Part shown: piece by piece, positions 42,649-51,275 of the stretch
Position numbering within the stretch: the first letter of the stretch is position 1
How the letters are laid out: each line of letters starts with the position of its first letter
NCBI GenBank assembly: GCA_027064085.1
Contig: JAMOQH010000061.1
Span: forward strand, 1-53,355
Length of the DNA stretch: 53,355 nucleotides
Source of the DNA: a bacterium
GTDB taxonomy: Bacteria; UBP6; JAFGXH01
Reading direction: 5' to 3'
Made by a program: the position numbers and the translations under genes
The notes under the pieces: model-generated
What the model was told of the DNA's origin: nothing
Databases searched by the model: none
Seen by the model: only the letters and a program-made list of their open reading frames with translations

Positions 42649-44985
42649 TTAATAATTATTTTTTCTTCTAAATATAAGTAAAAAAATGAAAAGCATCAAA
42701 GATAAATAATAATTGTAGTTGTTAATACTAGAATATGAACAAGAACTATTGTTTTTAGACTTTGGTTTTGGTTTTGGCTCTGTATTAATTTTTTTTATAC
42801 ATTTATTACCAATACCAAATTCATATCCATCATTACAATAACATTCGCCATCAGTATTATTACATTTTGCATTTTCAGAACACATAGCATTTTCACATAA
42901 AGAACCTTGATCATACTTTAAGCATTTATCATTTTCGTTATAAAATCCTCTATTGCAATGACATAAAACATCATTAGTATCACAATAAGCATTTTCTTGA
43001 CATTTAATACTAGTACAAGCATCATCTATTCTGCAAATCATTCCCGTTTCACCTTCATTATGATAACCAATATTACAATTACATTTTACTTCAGTAATAC
43101 TTACAACTTCACAGATTCCATGATTAGAACATTTTATATCTTTGCAAGGATTATATTCAGGGTCTAGAATACATGATCCATTTTGCTTTTTATAACCTAA
43201 ATCACATTCACAAGAAATATTTATACTAGTTTTGTTGTCAGGATTAAAACTATCATTAAAAACACATTTTGAATGCTCTGGACAAGAATATTGAGAACAC
43301 GGTTCATAATTATTGCAATCAGCATCATTGGTATCAATAAATCCATCACAATCATCATCTTGATTGTTATTACATAGTTCGCCATCATGATTAGGGATAC
43401 AATTAGATAGGTTTTGTGCCTTTAATAAAGCTTTGTAAACATCTACTTTTCCATAACCAAAATCAACAGAATAACCATTGGTATTATAATTATTTCCTAT
43501 TTTATTTGCGGTTGTTTTAATTATATCTATTACCTCTAAATAAGTTAAATTAGGAGCTTCTGATAAAATTAACCCTACCATTCCTGCAACCAATGGTGTT
43601 GCAGATGATGTTCCACCAAAATACTTTGTATAATTACCTGCGGAATCAACTTCTCTAACATAATAATCCTTATTAGTTCCATTATTATTATATCCAAGCC
43701 TTCCCGTTCTATCCGTTGTCCATATATTTCCTTCTGGTGTGTGAAAGGACTCATAAGTACCAGCACTTGAAGGAGCAACAACTGTTAAATAATTTCCAAA
43801 ATTACTGTATTCAGCTCTTTTGTCCTGGTAATCACTTGCTCCTACAGCTATAACATTTATTAAAGAAGATGTTTCATAAGAAAACAACTGTCTATTATCA
43901 TTTCCAACAGCAAATAAAACAATACATCCTTTTTTATTACGGCCATTTGCTGTTACATAATTTATAGTGTTTTTAAGCTCTTCACTCACGGGAACAGCCT
44001 CACTTGCTCCCCAAGAATTGCTAATTACATCAGCTCCCATTAACATGGCCCATCTAAATGCTTGAGGGGTTGAACTAGAATAAACTGCTCCACTTTCTGA
44101 TAATAATTTTGCTGAAATTAAAGAACAATTAGGACAAATTCCTATCATTCCCTTTCCATTATCTCCAATTGCTGATGCTACACCAGCACAAGAAGTACCA
44201 TGTTCTGCACCTAGATTTTCAGCTTCAGTACTGAAATTTTTATGAGCAATAACATTTAAATCTTCATGTTCGCTATCTATTCCATCATCGATTATTGCAA
44301 TTTTTATTGATTTAGAACCTTTATTGATATCCCAAGCAAGATTTGAATTTGCTCCACCAGTACCTGTTCTATGATGCCATTGATTAGAAAAGTAAGTGTC
44401 ATTTGGAGTATAATATTTTTTATAAATTGTTATAAAGTCAGGATGAGAAAATTCTACTTCAGGTAAATTCTGTAATTTATTTGCTAAAGTTAGTATGTTT
44501 TTAATATCTTGATTGCTTTTAACAACTAAGAAAATTGAATAATCTATATTTTTTGTATTTTTTGTATATAAACTATTCTCCTTTAGAATTTCATTAATTC
44601 TTGAAACAGAAGTATCATTTTTAAATTTAATAACTATTTGTTTGTCAATAAATCTAGGCCAAGAATTATTGTTTTTAAAATGATATCCTTTTATTTGATA
44701 TGAAACAAATGAAGTTTTTTTAAATATATTTTCAATGTTATCTATTTTCGAAGAAAATTTAAATAAAAATAAATTACTACCAATATTTTTAAGCTCTTCT
44801 ATTTTAGGAATATCTTTAATCGCCTTCAATTTATTTTTGATTTCTTTAACTGAAAGCTTATACTTAGTTTTTACTCCAATAAATTGATTTGATTCTATTA
44901 GAGGTATTTTGTTACCAAAATTATAATAAAAATTATCTGTTGAGTATATATTAAATGCTATAAATAAAATTACGATATATTTCAT
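42649..44985 (-). CDS. Secreted subtilisin-like protease with EGF modules and C-terminal membrane anchor
   Basis: A 778-aa exported S8 protease with a Sec signal (about 1-16) and a propeptide region (about 20-195). The catalytic domain spans about 200-520 with the full triad: Asp233 (IAIIDDGIDSEH), His262 (EHGTSCAGVAS), Ser460 (GGTSSATPLVAGM) and oxyanion Asn362 (FAVGNDN). A MopE-like motif DDDCDGFIDTNDADC follows, then about five EGF-like modules (550-735). The end is a Pro/Lys linker, a Cys (SSCSY), a hydrophobic helix LSLMLFIFLLIF and RRKNNY, a layout like MYXO-CTERM sorting tails. The start is the second ATG (44985), because the first ATG overlaps the GGAGGT ribosome site. It is divergent from the pseudokinase operon. 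Confidence 0.93.
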   Translation of the reverse strand: MKYIVILFIAFNIYSTDNFYYNFGNKIPLIESNQFIGVKTKYKLSVKEIKNKLKAIKDIPKIEELKNIGSNLFLFKFSSKIDNIENIFKKTSFVSYQIKGYHFKNNNSWPRFIDKQIVIKFKNDTSVSRINEILKENSLYTKNTKNIDYSIFLVVKSNQDIKNILTLANKLQNLPEVEFSHPDFITIYKKYYTPNDTYFSNQWHHRTGTGGANSNLAWDINKGSKSIKIAIIDDGIDSEHEDLNVIAHKNFSTEAENLGAEHGTSCAGVASAIGDNGKGMIGICPNCSLISAKLLSESGAVYSSSTPQAFRWAMLMGADVISNSWGASEAVPVSEELKNTINYVTANGRNKKGCIVLFAVGNDNRQLFSYETSSLINVIAVGASDYQDKRAEYSNFGNYLTVVAPSSAGTYESFHTPEGNIWTTDRTGRLGYNNNGTNKDYYVREVDSAGNYTKYFGGTSSATPLVAGMVGLILSEAPNLTYLEVIDIIKTTANKIGNNYNTNGYSVDFGYGKVDVYKALLKAQNLSNCIPNHDGELCNNNQDDDCDGFIDTNDADCNNYEPCSQYSCPEHSKCVFNDSFNPDNKTSINISCECDLGYKKQNGSCILDPEYNPCKDIKCSNHGICEVVSITEVKCNCNIGYHNEGETGMICRIDDACTSIKCQENAYCDTNDVLCHCNRGFYNENDKCLKYDQGSLCENAMCSENAKCNNTDGECYCNDGYEFGIGNKCIKKINTEPKPKPKSKNNSSCSYSSINNYNYYLSLMLFIFLLIFRRKNNY

Positions 44986-45074
44986 GTAGACCTCCATATA
45001 ATGAGATACTCTACACCATTATTTAAAAAAAAACAAATATGTAATAACTTATTTTCATTTAAAACAGTAGTTTC

Positions 45075-45103
45075 TTGCAATTTGTCTTTATTTTTTCTAT
45101 AAT
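45075..45103 (+). promoter_or_regulatory. Promoter of the pseudokinase operon
   Basis: TTGCAA (45075-45080), exact 17-base spacer, perfect TATAAT (45098-45103), then AAGGAG before the ATG at 45144. One of the best-matching promoters in the window. Confidence 0.7.
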
Positions 45104-45143
45104 AATTTTGTGATTTTTTCACTCTTTATAAAAAAGGAGATAA

Positions 45144-47174
45144 ATGACAGAAAATAATGAATTAAATAATATTAATGAGCTAATTGATGAAAGTATTTCT
45201 GAAATTGTTCAAAAAGAAAAAAAAGATTATTTAAAATTAGAAGCAAATGAATATTTTCTTGATATTAAACTAGAGCAAAAATTAGGAAGGAATTCATTTT
45301 CATCTTCCTATGTTATTAAACATGAAAATGAAAATAGAATTTTAAAAATATTAAAATCATCTATATATAAATCTTATGAGGATTTCTATAAACCATTAGT
45401 TGCTTATCAAAATTTAGATACAAGAAGTAAATATCAAGTTTATGATTTTGGGAAACATGAAGATTATTATTATATTATATCTACATTTGTTGAAGGAAGA
45501 AGCTTAAGGCAAGTTCTTGAAAATAAAAAAGAACATGGAGAGTTATTTAGACTAAAACATGCATATGGAATAATTGTTCAAGTATTGCAAGAACTCTCTC
45601 ATATTGATGGAGAATTAGCACATACCTTAATTACTCCAAGTACCGTAATTATATCAAGAGATGGTAGCGTTTCAGTTGTTGAATTTGGAATATATCAGAA
45701 TTTATCACCAGCAAAAAGGTTTAAAGTATCATCTGAAATAGGATTTGCAGATTTTATTGCTCCTGAATTAACAACATTAAATCAAGAAATGGATTTAATA
45801 GTATCAGATATTTATTCAATTGGAGTATTATTATACTGGCTTTTAACAGCAGAAACTCCACAACAATATTTTGAAATACCGGCAACAAAATCAGAAGACA
45901 TGAGTAAATCATTGCGTTTATTACTTGAGAACTGTATTCATCCAAATCCAACAAATAGACTAAAAGACATTAGATCATTGCAAATAACATTAACAGCCTT
46001 GATTTCAGAAAGGCCAATAAGTAAAATTCAAAGTTTTTCTGATAAATTACAAAAAACGCCCCCTAATGCTCCAAATACACCGCCTAAAGCACCTCCAGTA
46101 CCAAAACAATTTACTCCACCTGTTTTTAAGCCTGCTTCAATAAAAGATAGTAAATTAAATCTTCCCGATAAAAAAGTTGTAAATGAATTTGAGAAATTTA
46201 AATCTAAAAAAGGTGATGTAACATTAGGTGAATTAGATGAAGTAGAAAGATGGTTTTTTGTAAAAGATGGCGTTGATTATGGCCCCGTAAGTGCCAAAAA
46301 GATTAGAGAATTAGTAGAATTAAAAGAATTAAAAACTGATACAATTATAAAAACATTAACACACCCAGTTAAAAGAGGTAAAGTTTCAGAGCTAGAGTTA
46401 TTTAAAAATTTTATTAAAGATTTTGAATTAAAACAATCCGAAGAAGATATGATAAAAAAGATGGCTTCTTCAAAAAGAAAAAATTTTATAATTATAGGCG
46501 TTATTGCTGTTATTATTGTTCTTATTGGAGCATTTATATTTATTAATTCTAATAAACCAAAACCTAAAAAATATGCACACCTTGAAGAAAAGAATGAAGG
46601 TTCTTCTGTTGAAGTTATCGTTCAAGAAGAAAATGGTTTATCAAGTGATGAAGATTCTAATAAAAAAATAAATAGCAAAAAAGGAAAACGCCATAAAAAA
46701 AGAAGAAAAAGAAAAAAATATTACAGAAAACGGAAAGTTAAGAATAAAAAGACAGGTAAAATTGAAACCGTTATGGTTGAAGTTGATAGAGAAGCAGAAA
46801 TGAAAAAAGCTTTTAATGAAAACAACAAAGAAAATAATGATGTAGCATCAATTTCATTTAAAGGTAATAAAAAAGGAAAAGATTTATCAGATGAAGAAAT
46901 TAAATCTAAAATATCTACAATAAAAAAAGATGTTATATCTTGTTTTGAACAAGAATATTCAAGAACTGAGTATTTACCATCAAGATTAAAAATTTCATAT
47001 AATATCAGACAAAATGGTAAAATATATAGAGTTACAATTCAGCATCCAAAGTATAAACATAAAAGAGGAAAGTTAAATTATTGTGTTGTAAAATCTTTTA
47101 GAAAAATTAAATTTACCCCATTTAGTGGTGGAACCAAAGTTGGAACAATGCCACTAGAATTTGAAGTAGAATAA
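45144..47174 (+). CDS. Pseudokinase-GYF-TM-AgmX/TonB-like membrane protein
   Basis: A 676-aa protein. Residues about 36-290 follow a bacterial Ser/Thr kinase fold: a loop KLGRNSFSSSY, the Lys of VAIK (about K68), APE kept as IAPEL and the helix-F Asp in SDIYSIGVLLYWLL. The catalytic loop reads AHTLITPSTV instead of HRDxKPxN, and DFG is EFG, so both catalytic Asp and the Asn are lost. A Pro-rich linker (305-330) leads to a GYF_2 domain (about 368-415; WFFVKDGVDYGPVSAKKI), one TM helix (about 448-467), a very basic stretch (511-540) and an AgmX/PglI-type C-terminal domain (about 585-676). It shares the GYF-TM-AgmX tail with the protein at 25284-27242. It heads an operon with a lipoprotein and rsmE. 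Confidence 0.9.
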   Translation: MTENNELNNINELIDESISEIVQKEKKDYLKLEANEYFLDIKLEQKLGRNSFSSSYVIKHENENRILKILKSSIYKSYEDFYKPLVAYQNLDTRSKYQVYDFGKHEDYYYIISTFVEGRSLRQVLENKKEHGELFRLKHAYGIIVQVLQELSHIDGELAHTLITPSTVIISRDGSVSVVEFGIYQNLSPAKRFKVSSEIGFADFIAPELTTLNQEMDLIVSDIYSIGVLLYWLLTAETPQQYFEIPATKSEDMSKSLRLLLENCIHPNPTNRLKDIRSLQITLTALISERPISKIQSFSDKLQKTPPNAPNTPPKAPPVPKQFTPPVFKPASIKDSKLNLPDKKVVNEFEKFKSKKGDVTLGELDEVERWFFVKDGVDYGPVSAKKIRELVELKELKTDTIIKTLTHPVKRGKVSELELFKNFIKDFELKQSEEDMIKKMASSKRKNFIIIGVIAVIIVLIGAFIFINSNKPKPKKYAHLEEKNEGSSVEVIVQEENGLSSDEDSNKKINSKKGKRHKKRRKRKKYYRKRKVKNKKTGKIETVMVEVDREAEMKKAFNENNKENNDVASISFKGNKKGKDLSDEEIKSKISTIKKDVISCFEQEYSRTEYLPSRLKISYNIRQNGKIYRVTIQHPKYKHKRGKLNYCVVKSFRKIKFTPFSGGTKVGTMPLEFEVE

Positions 47175-47189
47175 TATAGGAGAAGCCTT

Positions 47190-48920
47190 ATGAAAACCAT
47201 TTTAATTATCTTGATTTCAGTATTTCTATTTACTTCTTGTAATAAAAATAAAAAAAATAATGATAAAAATGAATCTAATTCAAAAACTAAAGTATCTATT
47301 AAAACTTATAAACTAAATAACTCTACTCCATTATTACTTCTAACAAAAGAAACAGAAGCAATATTAAATCTTAAATCTATAAAATCTACATTTAGCAACT
47401 TTGAAATTAATGATAATTCAATTTTTGGTATTAATATTGATAATGAAGTTGTTCCATTTTTTAAAAAACTAATATCAATTAATCCATTAAATTTAAAAGA
47501 ACTTGAATCAATTGGAATTGATATAAATAAAGAAGTAGGGGTAGCATTTTCAGATATTTTGTTTGGTAAACACGATTTATCTTCTATAAGTATCATTTCC
47601 TATATTCCATTAAAAGATAGTAAGAAGTTTTTAAATCATATTGAAAGCAAGTTCGTTAATGGGCATCATGTTAATTTTGATGAACTTAGCTTTATAAAAG
47701 AAAATGGTTATATTAAAATATCAGGAAAGAGAGCAGATGAAAGGCTATATCTTTTAGTAAAAAATAATTATCTTTTTGTTGTAATAAATCCTTTAGCTCC
47801 ACAATTAGCTTTAAATACTGTTAAGTCTTTGATAGTAGAAAAATCTTTAATTAAAGACAATAAAGTTTTTAATAAAACTATTAAACTTGCTAAAATAAAT
47901 TCAGGAATATATTTATATTCAGATATTGAAAAAATTATAAATTCAAATCAAGTTAGAATAGAAAAAGAATTTCGTAATAAGGCTAAACTTGGACAAACCG
48001 TAATAAATGCTTTAAAGTCATATAAAGCTTTGGCTGTATCAATAGATTTTGACTCTAATGACTTTATTATGAATGCAGTAGCATTACTAAATAAAGATTC
48101 TAAAGTGTTTTCTATTTTAAAAGATATAAAATATGATAATTCAATAATATTAGGAGTGGATAAGCCCGCATTGATGTTAATGTCTTTTGGAATTAATGTT
48201 AAAGAATATTTAAAGTTTATCAAATCCTTTATGGAAGAAAGAGATAATGCTAGAATGGATGAGGAAATAAAGAGGGTAGATAAAGAGTTTGGTATTAATT
48301 TGCAAAAAGATTTAATAAATAATTTTGATGGTAATTTTGGATATGCTACTTATGATGGCATGAGTATCTCTACTACTAACTATAATAGTATTATGACTAT
48401 TGGATTTAAAAATGTAAAACTTATTGAAAACTTATTAGATAAGGTCTTATTAAGCAAAAAATTAGAAAAAGTTAAAAAATATGTAAATAAAACAAGCATT
48501 AAAGGTAAAACAGTTTATGTTATTAATGCAATGGTTGTACAAGTTTATGCTGGTTTTCATAAAAATAAATTAATAATTGCTTCTAACAAAAATATGTATG
48601 AAGCAGTAATGAATTCATCAAAAGAAAAAGGATTTTATAAATATGCTAAAAATGATAAAATATTAAATGAATTATCTAATGGTGATATCATATTTTATGT
48701 TTCATTTTTAGAAGTAATAAAGGCGTTAAACAATTTTAAAGCATTACTTCCTCCTAAAATAATAGCCGTGGCTACTGATATTTTAGAGTTATTAAATTAT
48801 TTTTCAACAAATGTTAATATGAATGATGATACTGTATCTGTTAGTTATATGTTAAAAACTAATTCTAAAAAAATGTTTTTCCCTTCTGTTGCTGATTTAG
48901 TAAAAAAATATATTAAATAA
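47190..48920 (+). CDS. Large lipoprotein, DUF3352-like
   Basis: A 576-aa lipoprotein (lipobox TSC, Cys17) with no cysteine after it. The start of the mature protein (STPLLLLTKETEAILNLKSI), followed by LESIGIDINKEVGVAFSD and repeated strand-helix units ending in lines like KVYVINAMVVQVYAG, resembles DUF3352-type extracytoplasmic proteins. Those have 'lGiDl..dv..wlg' segments and unknown function. I regard the family call as tentative. It lies 15 bases after the pseudokinase-AgmX gene with its own AGGAG site, so it is a good candidate for a periplasmic or outer-membrane partner of that protein. rsmE follows 14 bases later. Confidence 0.7.
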   Translation: MKTILIILISVFLFTSCNKNKKNNDKNESNSKTKVSIKTYKLNNSTPLLLLTKETEAILNLKSIKSTFSNFEINDNSIFGINIDNEVVPFFKKLISINPLNLKELESIGIDINKEVGVAFSDILFGKHDLSSISIISYIPLKDSKKFLNHIESKFVNGHHVNFDELSFIKENGYIKISGKRADERLYLLVKNNYLFVVINPLAPQLALNTVKSLIVEKSLIKDNKVFNKTIKLAKINSGIYLYSDIEKIINSNQVRIEKEFRNKAKLGQTVINALKSYKALAVSIDFDSNDFIMNAVALLNKDSKVFSILKDIKYDNSIILGVDKPALMLMSFGINVKEYLKFIKSFMEERDNARMDEEIKRVDKEFGINLQKDLINNFDGNFGYATYDGMSISTTNYNSIMTIGFKNVKLIENLLDKVLLSKKLEKVKKYVNKTSIKGKTVYVINAMVVQVYAGFHKNKLIIASNKNMYEAVMNSSKEKGFYKYAKNDKILNELSNGDIIFYVSFLEVIKALNNFKALLPPKIIAVATDILELLNYFSTNVNMNDDTVSVSYMLKTNSKKMFFPSVADLVKKYIK

Positions 48921-48934
48921 ATCAATAAAAATAA

Positions 48935-49666
48935 ATGAATATTATATTATTTAAAAAATCAGCTTATATAAACAAGTCAGAAATTATAATAAAAGATAAA
49001 AAAAAATATAAACACATTATAAAGGTACTCAAAGCTAATATTGGCGATAGTATAAAAATTGGGCTTATAAATGATTTACTTGGAATTGGTATAATAAAAA
49101 ATATAGATAAAACTGAAAAAACAATCACCTTAAAAGTGGAGTTAAATAAAAAAGCTCCTAAAAAATTAAATACAACACTAATTTTAGCAATGGTAAGACC
49201 CAAAAGTTTGAAAAAAGCACTGCATGTTGCAATTTCTATGGGAATTAAAGAAATTATTATTATAAAAACATGGAAAGTAGATAAATCCTATTGGTCTTCT
49301 CCACTTCTTCTTGAAGAATCACTAAATGAAATTTCAATTGAAGCACTTGAGCAAGCAAAAGATACTATAATGCCTAAAATTATAATAAAAAAATTATTTA
49401 AACCATTTATTGAAGATGAACTATCTCCATTAATGAACTTAAAAAGAGGTGTAATTGCTCATCCTATAGCTCAAAATAGTTTTTTTGATATTAACAACAA
49501 TGCCGAACCATTTAATATTGATTATCTAGCTATAGGTCCTGAAGGTGGATTTATAGATTATGAAATTAATAAATTCAAAAATATTGGTTTTGAGGTATTT
49601 AAGTTAAATGAAAGGATTTTAAGAGTTGAATACGCTATTCCTGTTATATTGTCTAGATTGATTTAG
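48935..49666 (+). CDS. rsmE: 16S rRNA m3U1498 methyltransferase
   Basis: RsmE, a SPOUT-class methyltransferase that methylates N3 of U1498 in 16S rRNA. At 243 aa it is full length. An N-terminal PUA-like domain (about 15-70) is followed by the knotted SPOUT domain with AMVRPKSLKKALHVAISMGI, SLNEISIEALEQA, IGPEGGFIDYEINKF and the final NERILRVEYAIPVILSRL (usual 'LGxRILRxETA'). It is the third gene of the pseudokinase operon, 14 bases after the lipoprotein. No ribosome site stands out. Co-transcription with envelope genes is probably incidental. Confidence 0.95.
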   Translation: MNIILFKKSAYINKSEIIIKDKKKYKHIIKVLKANIGDSIKIGLINDLLGIGIIKNIDKTEKTITLKVELNKKAPKKLNTTLILAMVRPKSLKKALHVAISMGIKEIIIIKTWKVDKSYWSSPLLLEESLNEISIEALEQAKDTIMPKIIIKKLFKPFIEDELSPLMNLKRGVIAHPIAQNSFFDINNNAEPFNIDYLAIGPEGGFIDYEINKFKNIGFEVFKLNERILRVEYAIPVILSRLI

Positions 49667-49697
49667 TAGTAAATTTAATAAAAATTAATAATATCGT

Positions 49698-49726
49698 TTG
49701 CAGAAAATTATAATTAATGATAAAAT
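49698..49726 (+). promoter_or_regulatory. Promoter of the cysteine-repeat lipoprotein gene
   Basis: TTGCAG (49698-49703), 17-base spacer, TAAAAT (49721-49726), then GAGGAG (49742-49747) and ATG at 49755. It rules out a longer in-frame start at 49698. Confidence 0.6.
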
Positions 49727-49754
49727 AACTTGTTTTTTTTTGAGGAGTAAATTT

Positions 49755-51152
49755 ATGAAATATTTTATTTTGATTTTATCTGTTTTTTTATCAGTATTAA
49801 CTATTTCTTGTAGTGACAGTTCAAATAATAGCCAAAATAATGATAATTTAGGTAAAGAGGGCTATAGTTGTAAAAAAGATAAGACTTGTGATGATAAACT
49901 AATTTGTAATCGTAATAATATATGTGAACAAGATGATTCAGATGGTAAAATTGGAACAATTAATAATCCTTGTAGGACTGATAAAACTTGTGATGCTGGA
50001 CTAATTTGTAATGTAAATAATATTTGTGAAAAGGAGCAGACAGAACAACATGCAGGAGAAGAAGGATATTCTTGTAAGGAAAATGCAGTTTGTAATACAG
50101 GTTTAGTTTGTAATTCACAAAATATTTGTGAAAAGCAACAAGTAAATGAGCATGCTGGAGAGGAAGGGTATTCATGTAAGGAAAATGCCGTTTGTAATAC
50201 GGGTTTAGTTTGTAATTTACAAAATATTTGTGAAAAGCAACAGGTGGATGAACATGCAGGAGAAGAAGGATATTCATGTAAAGAAGATAAAGTTTGTAAT
50301 TATGATTTATTTTGTAATACAGATAATTTATGTGAAAAAAACGATGTGGCTGATTTTGGTAAAGAGGGAAAACCTTGTATTAAAGTTGGAGATAAGAAAT
50401 GTTTAACTGATGATTTATTTTGTAATGAATATAATCTTTGCGAAAAGATGCAAGGAACTAGGGGTGAAGAGGGTAGTCTTTGTAATATAGATGGAAGTTG
50501 CAATGCTGGATTAATGTGTGCATTGGAAGATATTTGTATGAATGAAATAGATTTCAATACAGGAGACGAAGGTCAGAATTGCAGAGTAACAGATGATAGT
50601 ATGGAATTTTGTTATGATGGGTTAACTTGTGATACTTTTGGTGAATGTCAGTTAGATTGTAGTCCTGGAAATGACAGTTTATGTACAGATGATGGTGCAT
50701 TTAATTTTTCTCCTTATGCTGGAGTTTATAAATTAATTCGTTTTGATGAAACTACTAATTGTGGAACTAATAGCTATAGCCCTAAGGATAATGTTGATTA
50801 TGAATATTTTCAGTTAACATTTGAAAATTATTATGGCTTTAAGTATTTAGGATTTCATGATTGTCAAGATTTAGGAACCTGTAGTTCTAGTGAAAAGTCT
50901 TACTATAAAATTGTAGATATTGATGGAGCTGAATTAATGGAATTTGCTAGTGAAAATGCAGATGGGTCATGTACTTATACTGCAGTAGATACACGCATAA
51001 GAATGGTTGGAAATAAAGTAAGAATAAGATATGTATTTAATGAAGCTATTGTTACTGATTCTGGTGATGAGTGCAGTAGCTTAAATGTTCATAATCATTA
51101 TGGTGAGATGACTTGTGGTAAAATTAGAATTATAGATGGAATTAAACAATAG
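49755..51152 (+). CDS. Cysteine-rich repeat lipoprotein (Dickkopf-like modules)
   Basis: A 465-aa lipoprotein (lipobox ISC, Cys19). Residues about 33-310 form eight tandem units of about 34 residues of the type GEEGYSCKENAVC...LVCNxxNICEK, each with four cysteines spaced like Dickkopf/'putative disulfide' modules of secreted deltaproteobacterial proteins. The first cysteine-rich segments of the 2253-aa protein (17446) are of the same type. The last ~150 residues (from FNFSPYAGVYKLI) form a separate, unrecognised disulfide-containing domain ending in CGKIRIIDGIKQ. It was probably a surface protein with a repeat stalk. It has a GAGGAG ribosome site and is transcribed alone. Confidence 0.88.
   Translation: MKYFILILSVFLSVLTISCSDSSNNSQNNDNLGKEGYSCKKDKTCDDKLICNRNNICEQDDSDGKIGTINNPCRTDKTCDAGLICNVNNICEKEQTEQHAGEEGYSCKENAVCNTGLVCNSQNICEKQQVNEHAGEEGYSCKENAVCNTGLVCNLQNICEKQQVDEHAGEEGYSCKEDKVCNYDLFCNTDNLCEKNDVADFGKEGKPCIKVGDKKCLTDDLFCNEYNLCEKMQGTRGEEGSLCNIDGSCNAGLMCALEDICMNEIDFNTGDEGQNCRVTDDSMEFCYDGLTCDTFGECQLDCSPGNDSLCTDDGAFNFSPYAGVYKLIRFDETTNCGTNSYSPKDNVDYEYFQLTFENYYGFKYLGFHDCQDLGTCSSSEKSYYKIVDIDGAELMEFASENADGSCTYTAVDTRIRMVGNKVRIRYVFNEAIVTDSGDECSSLNVHNHYGEMTCGKIRIIDGIKQ
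50049..50354 (+). repeat. 102-bp tandem coding repeat
   Basis: Units starting at 50049, 50151 and 50253 (each with CATGCNGGAGA) are exactly 102 bases apart. The first two are nearly identical at the DNA level, the third is conserved only in its first ~30 bases. Recent duplication of one 34-residue module. Confidence 0.85.
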
Positions 51153-51192
51153 TTACTTCAACTGCTTGACAGCATTTTCCGTAGAAAAAAGT

Positions 51193-51211
51193 AAAGCAAT
51201 GCTTTCTTTTT
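51193..51211 (+). terminator. Possible weak bidirectional terminator
   Basis: AAAGC AAT GCTTT hairpin (51193-51205) followed by CTTTTT on the plus strand and by a T-rich stretch on the minus strand, between convergent genes. The stem is short and AT-rich. Confidence 0.35.
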
Positions 51212-51275
51212 AATCTCATCAACTACCTAAAGGTATTTTCTTCGCAATTTTGAGCTTGTAATCTCAGAATTTGTA

